Shown here: positions 1-9,600 of the stretch, piece by piece
How the letters are laid out: every line of letters starts with the position of its first letter
Position numbering within the stretch: position 1 is the stretch's first letter
From: Caecitellus pseudoparvulus
Lineage: Eukaryota; Bigyra: Bicosoecida
Assembly: GCA_965644315.1 (NCBI GenBank)
Contig: CBFFRQ010000040.1
Span: forward strand, 62,001-126,000
Direction: 5' to 3'
Length of the DNA stretch: 64,000 bases
Notes under the pieces: model-generated
Database searches by the model: none
What the model was told of the DNA's origin: nothing
The model's input: the letters and a program-made list of their open reading frames with translations, nothing else
Position numbers and translations under genes: made by a program

Positions 1-1
1 C

Positions 2-2002
2 CAGCCGGCTGTGCTGGTGAAGGCGCTGGGGTGCATCGCGGTGGTGGCGGCGGCGTCGGCGTCGGCCTTCAAGGCGTACTACGCGGAACTCATGCCCCTT
101 GTGTCCCAGGTCATCGTGAACCCGCCCACCGGCACCGGCTCCGCAGAGGCCACCAAGACCGTGCAGGGCAGCGCCATGGAGTGTGTCGCCCTCATGGGCG
201 AGGCAGTCGGTGCAGAGACATTCGCCCCCGATGCAAAGGTGGTGCTGAACACCCTGCTCACCATCCTCAAGGCCGGCTCCACCATGACCAACGACCCCAG
301 TCTGCGGTACCTGCAGGACTCAGTCGCGCGCATCGGCCGGGTGCTGGGCCCCGAAGCATTTGCTCCGTACTTGCCTTCCGTGCTCCCCGCCCTCCTCGCT
401 GCCGCCACCCGCAAGGTGCAAGCCAGCTTCACCGACGCCGAGGCTGAGTCGGTGTCGGCACCGTACACGGTGGATCAGGCCTCTGGCACCGTCACCATGG
501 CGCTGGATGTGCGGGGCGTGGGCGTGAAGCAGGTGACCCTGAACACCTCTGAGATGGAGGAGCGTACCCACGCCGTGAAGCTGCTGTCTGAGTACATCCA
601 GTTCATGGGCCCAGCCTTGGCGGGGCACCTGCAGGAGCTGGCAGCTGCCATGCTGCCCAACGTCTCCTACTGGTCCTCCCACACCATTCGCCGCACGGCA
701 GCGCACTGCTACGCGCGCATCGTGGGGGCTGCCGCCGCGTCCGCGCGCACATCCGGTGTGCCTGCCGGCTCCGACCCTGCCACCAGTGCGGCTTTGACTG
801 CCGTCGTGCAGATCGCGCAGGACGGCCTCGTGCCTCTGCTGAAGGAGGTGACTCGTGAGTGCAACGATGAGGCGCGCATCGCCCAGTCAGAGGCGGTGGG
901 GGATATCCTGGGCGCCCTCATGTGCGGCGGGGATCTGGAGGTGGATGAGACGCCGGAGTACACCCAGTCCAGCCGACCCTGGTTCGGTGTGCCTCTGGAG
1001 ATGGCCGTGGGCATCGTGCGAACGATGCTGGGCGTGCTGGCCAAGGACGTGGACAGCCACATGAGCACGCTGAAGGCAGTGCAGGAGGACCCAGATGCAG
1101 ATGAGACGTCCCTGGAGATGCTGGATGAGCAGCTGGAGGCCAACGACCAGGTCATCCGGCACTGCGTGGACGCCATCGGGTACCTGATCAAGGTGCACCG
1201 CGCCGCCTTCCTGCCCATCGCCGAGGCGCACGTCGTGCCGGTCATGCACAAGCTGCTGCACAGCGACATGCCAGACCACCTGAACTTCTGTGCCATGTGC
1301 ACCTTCACCGACCTGCTGGAGTGGTGTGGCGAGGGCGGGCACAAGTACACTGACGTGCTCATGCCGGCGGTGCTGACTGGCATCGGGTCTGACTACCCCC
1401 TCCTGCGCCAGTGTGCGCTCTACACGGCAGGCATTATGGCCCTGCAAGCCCCCGCTGCCATGGTGCGTATGAACGTGCTGGACGCCACGGTGCGCGGCTG
1501 CATCAGCGTGATGGGTGCGCCAGACGCCCAGGAGGAGGACAATATCCACGCCACAGAGAACGCCGTGTCCACTCTGGGCAAGCTGCTGCTGCATGTGGCC
1601 CCCCTGCAGACGTCCACGACGGGGGCTCAGCCGTCCGCTGTGGCGAATGCCGCATCTGCGTACTGGAAGGCTTGGATGCAGCGCCTGCCTCTGCGGGAGG
1701 ATGTGGAGGAGGCACGGTGGTGCAACGCCACGCTGTCCACGGCTGCCGCCACGGGGAACGCCACGATGATGGGTGCTGGCAGTCCCCCCGCGAACCTCCC
1801 CCTGGCCCTCAGCGTCATGGGCGAGGTGTTGGTGCAGGCGGGTGGCGGCGGTGGCGAGGGGGCGCTGGAGGTGGCCGACGAGCAGACCCTCGCGCGCATT
1901 GGGGCGATTTTCAAGCAGATCCAGGGCTCCGCGCCTGCCCTGCTGCAGGGGCTGAGTCCGGCGGCTCAGGCGGCTGCCGCTGCTGCCGCTTCGCGTGCCT
2001 GA
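2..2002 (+). CDS. IPO5: importin-5 / Kap121-type importin beta, 3' part (5' end outside window)
   Basis: Nuclear import receptor of the karyopherin-beta family; it would carry ribosomal proteins and histones through the nuclear pore under control of Ran-GTP. The frame is open at the left edge, so the N-terminal part lies outside the window; about 666 residues remain of a family length near 1,100. The sequence is helical HEAT-repeat material aligning in order with the importin-5 C-terminal half: a block with YLQDSVARIGRVLG, an acidic stretch (EDPDADETSLEMLDEQLEAN), NIHATENAVSTLGKLLL, then WMQRLPLREDVEEA. The last two match importin-5 hallmark segments (NATENCISAVGKI and WLPLHEDKEEA type). It ends in an alanine-rich tail at a TGA at 2000-2002. 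No intron is needed in this part. The assignment to importin-5 rather than importin-4 rests on these motifs; I am confident of the family and fairly sure of the subfamily. Confidence 0.88.
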   Translation, partial: QPAVLVKALGCIAVVAAASASAFKAYYAELMPLVSQVIVNPPTGTGSAEATKTVQGSAMECVALMGEAVGAETFAPDAKVVLNTLLTILKAGSTMTNDPSLRYLQDSVARIGRVLGPEAFAPYLPSVLPALLAAATRKVQASFTDAEAESVSAPYTVDQASGTVTMALDVRGVGVKQVTLNTSEMEERTHAVKLLSEYIQFMGPALAGHLQELAAAMLPNVSYWSSHTIRRTAAHCYARIVGAAAASARTSGVPAGSDPATSAALTAVVQIAQDGLVPLLKEVTRECNDEARIAQSEAVGDILGALMCGGDLEVDETPEYTQSSRPWFGVPLEMAVGIVRTMLGVLAKDVDSHMSTLKAVQEDPDADETSLEMLDEQLEANDQVIRHCVDAIGYLIKVHRAAFLPIAEAHVVPVMHKLLHSDMPDHLNFCAMCTFTDLLEWCGEGGHKYTDVLMPAVLTGIGSDYPLLRQCALYTAGIMALQAPAAMVRMNVLDATVRGCISVMGAPDAQEEDNIHATENAVSTLGKLLLHVAPLQTSTTGAQPSAVANAASAYWKAWMQRLPLREDVEEARWCNATLSTAAATGNATMMGAGSPPANLPLALSVMGEVLVQAGGGGGEGALEVADEQTLARIGAIFKQIQGSAPALLQGLSPAAQAAAAAAASRA

Positions 2003-2214
2003 GGTGGCCTGTTGCGCTGTGGGTGAATGCATTGCTCTGACCGGGGTAGGGGGCACAGGCGTGAGCAGAGCGTGGTTGCCCAGCGTGCACCCATGGGCCT
2101 GCTCGGGGCAGTGCTCGGGAGGGGCGCCATGGTGTGTGTGTGTACGGGGCAGCACCCTTCCCTCCCCACGCCGTGCCTGGTTGAGGACTGTGGCCGCTGG
2201 CCGTGGCGTGACGC

Positions 2215-3225
2215 TCACACCAGCAGCAGCGCGTTGATGCAGCCGTCCAGCTCGGGGTTGTTGGTGACTTGGGCGTACTTGCCCCACACCACCTTGCCCG
2301 ACGTCGTGACGAGGCCCAGGTCTGACACGTTCACTTCGATAATGGTGCCCTTCGTGATCACGCCCAGCTGGCTGTACATGGCGGAGGAGGGGTTCTTTTT
2401 GACGCCGATGATGTCCAGCTGGAAGGTCGCCTGCAGCTCTGGGTGCGTCACGTTGGCCTTCGTGAAGCGCAGGGCCTTGGGCCGGATGAAGCGCTCGTAC
2501 TTAGGCGGCTTGCGCGTGAAGCCTTCCCCGACGAAGGTGGCCTTGCGGATGACGCGTTTCCAGGCCTTGTTGCGGCGCTTGCCGGACTTGAGCACCTTGA
2601 ACATCTCGTCATCCGCCACAGGTTTCACCTTGGGGATGGGCACAGACCACTTGCCCGCCTTCTCCTTGCGCTTCTGCTTGATGGTGTTGCTCAGCACCTT
2701 GGCCCGAGAAACGCCCTCGCGATCCAGCAGGTACGACGGCACGGCGCCCTTCGGGATCGTGTCGGCGTTGGCTGTCTTGGAGTCCTTCTCCTCGTGCATG
2801 GCGATGCTGCGCGGGCACGCCAGCGGGCAGTGCAGGCGCGTTGGCGCGGCGCACGCGCTGAGCACCCCTCAGCGTTTCATGCAGCACGCACGTCTTCTTC
2901 ATCTGGACCTTCTCCTTGTAGCGCCGCTGGTTGAACAGCTTCGCGCGGATGCCGGTGAGCTTCTTGGCCATCTTGGCGACATCGTGCGCCTTGCGGGCCT
3001 CCGCCTTGCGCCTGTGCCAGGGGCCGGAAAGCGGTGCAGCGAAGCAGCGGAACATGCCAGCCCAGCAGCACGCACGCCTTGGTGTAGAAGTCCAGGCGCT
3101 TGCCGTGGCGCTTCTGCGCCAGCTCAATGTGCTCGTTCTGGGGCTGCACAGGGGGGAAAGGGGCGACGGCGAGGGTGTGGCGCGTGCCCTGGGCGCTTCG
3201 TGCTCAGCGATGGCCGCCGCACCAT
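2215..3225 (-). CDS. NSA2: NSA2 ribosome biogenesis factor (pre-60S)
   Basis: NSA2 (TINP1) is a nucleolar GTPase-associated factor needed for processing of the 27S pre-rRNA and maturation of the large ribosomal subunit. Four coding exons on the minus strand: 3225-3223 (the ATG alone), 3143-3076, 3011-2892 and 2806-2215. Introns are 79, 64 and 85 nt with donors GTGCGG, GTGCGT and GTGCGT. Splicing gives 260 residues, the same length as human NSA2. It opens [20 protein letters not shown] and contains [31 protein letters not shown] and the C-terminal [19 protein letters not shown], all hallmarks of this S8e-like family. The unusual point is the first intron, which begins directly after the ATG. 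That start is supported by the family's invariant MPQNE N-terminus, since the second exon begins with the codon for that proline. It diverges from gp210. Confidence 0.95.
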
Positions 3226-3609
3226 GTCTGTCTGCTCGTGGTGAAACGCAAGTCAATTACCGCACAGTCCTGTGCGGTGGTGGCGTGGCTCGCACGCGCC
3301 CTGCACAGCTGCAAGGGGCAGCACACGGTGCAGCTCGGCAGGTTGGAGCAGAAGGCAACCCTGCTCTGTGTGTGTCAGCACCTGGTTGTGCGTGGGGGTC
3401 GGTGGAGTTTGCCTGAGCAGGGGAAAGTGCGCCAGCACCGGGCGTGAGCGTGGTGGGGGACTGAGATGCAATGACACGTCGCTCAAAAGCAAACATTCCA
3501 CCCGTGTTGGCGTGCTGCAGGCCAGTGTGCACCCCCGGCTGGTCGCCCGCTGCCTGCCGTTGCCGTGCACTGCACACCTGCGGTTTTTGAGCCGTGCGCC
3601 AGCACCAAC
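3226..3609. promoter_or_regulatory. 384-bp divergent gap between NSA2 and gp210 (presumed shared promoter region)
   Basis: The two start codons face away from each other, so this gap must hold both promoters and both 5' leaders. I see no TATA-like box or convincing repeat, and the small open frames crossing it have no recognisable product. Its promoter role is inferred from position only. Confidence 0.4.
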
Positions 3610-6600
3610 ATGGCCAAGTCTGTGCTGGCGACGGCGCTGGCGCTGTGCGCCGCGTGCACCTTGCCGTGGCAGGTGGCTGGGATCGCCAAGATTTCCGAGC
3701 AGTCCCTGCTCCTGCCGTACCGCTCAGGGCCGCACTCGCTGCAGTACAGTCTGTCGGCGTCCCGCGAGGAGTGGGCGTGGCAGTCCACCAACACCTCCGT
3801 CATTTCCGTCTCCACCCCGGCGCCCGGCGGCAAGAGCTCCGAGGTGAACGTCACTGTCATCGCAGACACCAAGCAGCGCGCCTTTGCCATGGTGGAGGCG
3901 CGTCGTGGCGGTGCGTGGCGCCGCCGCCGCCTCGCCAGTGTTCTCAACGGTGCCTGGTGCGAGCACGCCCCCCCCCGCACCCGCTCGCACGCCCCGCCCT
4001 GCGCAGTGCACGAGCTGTCGTGCGACGTCAACGTCGGCGTGCTGCACCGCCTGACGGTGCGCACAGTCTCTGAATTCGTCTATGTGGGGCAGGAGGAGCG
4101 TGTCGAGGTCACCGCCATCGACAGCCAGGGTAACACCTTCTCCACGCTGCAGGGGCTGCCCTTCCACTGGCAAGTGGACCTGCCAGACCGCCTGGCACTG
4201 ACGCGTCTATCGGAGCAGAACACCATGGAGGTGACTCCTGCTCGGCGCCACGTGGAGGAGTCATCAGGGGCTTTCTCTGACTCCGTCCTGCTCACGGGGC
4301 TCACTCCTGGCATCGTGACTGTGTCCGCTAAGGCCTCGGATGCCGCGTACGACTCCCTGCCAGCTGCCGTCACGCGTATTACGGTCAAGGAACACCTGCG
4401 TGTCGTCCCACGAGAACAGGATGGGCCCACCTGCGTCGTGCCTGGTACCGCTGGCCGCCTGGGCCTGCAGCGGGTGCAAGCCACCCGCACCAACGTGACC
4501 CTGCCCAGCGTCAATTTCCGCTGGAGCACCCCTGACACGCAGGTGGGGCAGGTGCACCCGACCCTGGGCGCCTTCCGCATCCACCCCAACAGTGCCGGCA
4601 GCCGCGTGGTGGTGTCCGTGTCTGATCGCCGGCTGCCAGAGGAGGAGGGCGCCTCCACTGCCCTGCTGGTGCGCGACCCCACTCACGTCACCATCGGCAT
4701 GTACGCCGTGTCAGCCCCTGCCCAGGATGGCATCCGCCCGCTCCCCGTGCCGCCTATCCTGCAGGCCTCCAACCGCCTGCTGTGTGCACAGGCGGACTCG
4801 GTGGCGCCCGGGTCCCCCGCGTACACCGGCAGCCCGGATGCCGCCCCCGATGTGGACGAGCTCCTGCCCCCCACCTGCACCAATGTCGTGAGTGGCGACG
4901 GCACACCCTGGCCTGTCGTGGCGGGGGCCGTGTACGAGCTGCACCTGGGGCTGGAGGTGGCAGGGACCGCCTGTTCCGTGTGGTTGGGGGATAATGTCGC
5001 CTTCGACGTGGCCGTGTCCAGCAAGGGGGGTGCCGACCCCCCTCCCGTGCGCTTCCTGTCCTCCGACGTCGTGGAGCTGGGCGCGGGCGTCGTCATGCCC
5101 TCGCAGTGGACCTCCCATCCAAGTGGCTTCGCCCACCACGCCGCCCCAGCACCCGTCACGGAGTCACACTCGTCAGCCGAGCTCGCAGCAGCGCAGCAGG
5201 CGTGTGGCGCAGCCCCAGCCACCTCCTCCAACGCCAGCGTCGTGCGCGGCACCGGCCGCGTGCTGCGTTTCGTGGCGTGCGCCACCGGTGCCCTGCGTAT
5301 CCGGGTGGACACACGCATCGTGAAGGCCCCCCCTCTACCCCCCTCTGAACTCCCTGGACACCCCCTGGATGCGCCGGTGCAAGCCAAGGAACGCCTGGAG
5401 CCTGGGCATGGGGCAGTGCTGGGCAAAGCCATGGAGGGCGTGTACCGATCTGCGGCAGTGGCTGCTGGGGCGGCGGGGGATGCCGTGTGGACCTGGGAGG
5501 GTGGGTCGCGTCTGGACAGTTTGGTGGGAGAGGTACAGGTGCTGGCGCCTGTGGACATCGCCCACCCCGCTCTGCCCATGGTGCTGCTGAGGCCTGGCGG
5601 CGTCGCCCCTGCCACCACCTACACCGCATTCCCGTCAGGCGGCTCGGGGCAGTTCGCGTTCGGTGTTCCGTCCCGGGGCCTCCTGGCAGGCGCCGTGCCT
5701 GCCGCAACTGCCCTCGTGCAGCCATCAGCGGACAGCGAGCTGGTGGAGGACGCCTCCACCGCCATGCTCGTGAGCGAAGTGACCGACCCCTTCAACGCCA
5801 TCGTCATGCCGGTGGTGCTGGCGCTGCCGGCGGCCTTGAGCCCCCTGCCCTCAGCACTGGAAGTGCGGGTGGGAGACCGCCTGTCCGTCGCAGTGGGCGC
5901 CGTGACGCGCTCGGGCCGCGGCTTCACCAACTGCTCCACTCTGGCCAACCCCCTGTCATGGGACATTCAAACTGTGCAGCGGGGTGCTCAGCACAGCTCC
6001 ACCTGGGGCGTGTCTGGGGCGCCTGCTGCGCCTGGTGGCGACGTGGGTCAGGTGCTGGAGCCAGAGGTGTTCTCGACGGCGTGGCAGGACTACCCAGAAC
6101 AAGAAAGTGTTCCGGAACCCTGGACCACGTACAACGCGCCGCCTGCCACTGCCGATGCGCTGTGGGCGACGGTGGGGGGTGTGCCTTCTGCCGCCTGCGG
6201 GGCGGTGTGGGTGCAGGGACTGGCGCCCGGCCTGACGGAGGTGGTGGCCACGCTGGACACGCTGCAGTCCACGGTGCACGTGGGTGTGGGCATGCCCCTG
6301 CGACTGGCACACCCCTGGTCCCCCGCCCTGCCAGCCGAAGCGCCTCTACTGACAACGGCACCCACCCCCGGCCACGCAGGTGTGTACGCAGAGATGGAGA
6401 GTCCTGCTGGCATGCAAGTGCAGCCGGCCGCCTTGCGGTGGCGCTGGGCCAACACACGCACCGCCCACACACTCCTGCTGCCTGTGGGCGCCGCCTCCTG
6501 CGTCGTGCTCGAAGGGGGCATGACTGGGCAAGGCGGTGTGGGGGCCCTGCCACCCACCGCTCGCACCGTGCGTGCGACGCACTCCGTGGTGCAGGGCGCT

Positions 6601-9600
6601 CTGGACGGCATCTCTGTGCAGTGGACGTCGCAGGAACACAGCGCTGGCGCCGCTGCGCTGTCGGTGTTCCACTTGTTCGTGCAGTGCCCGCAGAAAGAGG
6701 CGGGGCCCGTGCTGCTGCGCCTGGATGTACAGGCGACCAGCGCCGAGGCAGGGGTGAACGTCACGGACAGCGTGTACACCACCCTGCACTGCGCGAGGCC
6801 TGCCTCGGTGCGACCACGCCTGGTGCGACCTGACGCGCAGTGGCACGAGTGGGGTGCAGCCCTGTTCGAGCCGTTTGCGTCCAGCCACGCCGCTGACGCG
6901 ACGTTCCAGGGCGTGCCACGCGCGGAACAGGTAGCTATTCAAGGCGTCCCATTCGTCTTTGACCCGCCCGCGGCCCTGGGCGCGGCGCACAACTCGCAGA
7001 GCAGGTATGCCGGTGCGGATTTTGACGCGGCCACTTCCTCCGTGTTGCTGCTGCAGCCGCCCGCCCAGGCCGACGGCAGCCCCCGCCACCAAGTGTACGG
7101 CGTCAGCGTGGACCTGTACTCTGCCTCCCAGCCCCCAGTGCGCTTCGCTTCGTCGTTTGGCTGGAGCGTGAACATCTCGGCAGGTGTCGGCGACATCCCC
7201 CTGCTGCCCTTCCCAGCGCCCGCAGCAGCACCCTCATCACAGTCACCGGCTGCCACCTGTGCTGCGCTGCAGCGAGTGTACGGCCTGACGCCTGACTATG
7301 CCTCCAGCATCAAGCAGCACTGCCCTGCAGAGGGTTTGGCGGAGCTGGGCAGCCCTGCGCTACCGTCGTGCGGGGCTGGGCGTGTTCCACCCACCGCCCC
7401 AGCTGCCATGGGCCGCCAGCTGGCAGAAGGAGGCGTGCTGTCAGGGAGCACCCTGGCCGCCGTCGCAGTGCCTGACGTATCAGCGGGGCGCCTTGAGCCC
7501 CTGCGCCTGGCCCTGCGTGCAACGCCCCTCACGCCGGCCGCTGGAACGGATGCCTTGCAGCACACCGCCACCCTGGGCGCTGCGCCTCGCCTGGACGTCA
7601 CTGGCGCAGACACTGCCGCGGCTGACAGCAGTGTGGGCGAGCTGTCCACCCACCTGTGGGTGTTCCAGCACCCCCGCCACCTCGTCACCCTCCCCTGCCA
7701 TTCCGGCTCCGGGGCTGCCGTGTGGAAGTGGGCGTCCGCGTCAGTTCCGCCTGCAGACACGTCAGCACAGGCAGTGTGGCCCCTGACGCTGTCTGGCTCC
7801 TCATCAGCCGTGCCCCAGCTGGCTTCAGAGCTCCTGCCCACCCCCAGAGCGGAGCGAGTGTGGTCACGCCACGCCGGGTACTGCCGAGACCCGGACGCCT
7901 TTGCTGGCGCCGGGCAACTGGATGTGCGTGGGGTGGAGCAGGCAGGCAGTGCCACGCGCCTGCTGGCACACTCGGCGGGCTCTTTGGATGCCACCTGCCG
8001 TGACATTGGCCTGGAGGCGTCTGTCGTCGGCCGCCGCCCATGCATGCACGTGCGGCGACTGCAGGTGACCGTGGCGCCGGCGGGGGGCGTGAGCATATTT
8101 GCCCAGCAAATGCTCCATGCAGCTGCCGAGACCCCCCTGCACTTGTTCGCGCTGCCCGTGGGGCGCGCGCCAGCAGACGGCAGCCGAGAGGCCGCCGCTG
8201 CTGCCGCCTTTCCCGCTTGGCAGGAAGGGGCCATGCGTGTGACGTGGAGCATCACCAACCCCAGCGTGCTGGAGGTGGTGTCCACACCGGGCGTGGATGG
8301 CGCAGGGCGCCCCATCACGACGCACACCGTGCGCGCCAACCGCGTCGGCACCGCCACCGTCGTGGCAACCATCGAGAACTGCGTGGTGCTGCCTGTGGCG
8401 CGCCGGGGTGCGCCAAGTGACTGCCCCCTGCCCCCCGCTCAGGACTGCTCCGTCGTCACTTCCAACGCCCTCACCTTCACCGTCTTCCCCGGCCTCGCAC
8501 TCATGCCCAAGCGCGTCGCCCTGCTGCCAAGCGCCTCCCTCACCCTGCAAGGCACTGCCGGGCCGGATGCGGGCGACCAGGCGGGTATGCTGTGGTCCAG
8601 CAGCAACACCACGGCTGTGGCAGTGTCTGCCAACGGCACTGTGACAGCCCTGGCTGTCGGCTGGGCCACAGTCACCTGCACGGTGCTGGGGACATCCCCC
8701 TCTGGCGAGCGCATCGTGCTGGACTCGGCCGCCGCCACAGTGGACGTGGCCGTGCCCACCGCCCTGGCCATCCACGCCGACTCCAGGCGTGTCCTGGCCA
8801 AGCAAGGCACCCGTCTGTCCCTGCGCTCGTCACGAGGCATGTCTGCCCTGTCCCTGCACGGGGTGGGCGTGAACGCGTCATGGGCACCCCGTGCCCCCGG
8901 CCTGCGCCTGGTACACCCGCCCTTCTCAGGCGGCCTGTTCACGGGGGCGGACCTGTCGGCGGCGAGCCAGTGGGTGTTGGCGGGGGATGTGGCGTCCCCC
9001 ACTCTGGTACCGGTGGAGGTGAACGTCACGCTGCTCACCACCGCGACGCCCTTCACCCCGGCTCTCACGCTGCGCTTCACTGCGACCCACACGGTGCACG
9101 TGGTGCCACGCTTGCGCCTGGTGGCGCCACTGCCCGCCGCGCCCCTGTTCGGCCGCACGACAGGCGAGGAGGCGGCAGCCCCCCCCACTACCGTGCCCTG
9201 CCCTGCTTCCGTCTGCCTGCTGCAGCTGGTGTCAGGCTCCACTGTGCAGTTCGACTTCAACCTGCCGCTGGCCGAGTTGGTGTTCGCAGTGCACAGCGTG
9301 GAACACGCCGGCATGGCCGTCACCTCCCTCACCCAGTCCGGCTGGGCGGCGCTGACGTGGGGCCAGGGCGAGAGCATCGTCACGGTCAGCCACAGCACCA
9401 GTCGCCAGCACATCCGCCTGCACATCATCGCCGCTCGCCCCGCCGCGCTGGCCCTCTCTGGCCCGGGCATGGTGCAGAGCGCTGCCGACTCACACCACCG
9501 CCTGGTGGTGCTGAGCGCCGCTGGAGCACCCCTTGCCCTGGGCACAGGCGTGTGGACTGGCCTGGCAGGGGAGCCCCCCACTGGCCCCTCCTCCACCACC

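Noticed and set aside
2027-3244. 405-residue plus-strand open frame over NSA2
   Set aside because: The minus strand gives an exact-length NSA2 after splicing; the plus frame has no family features.
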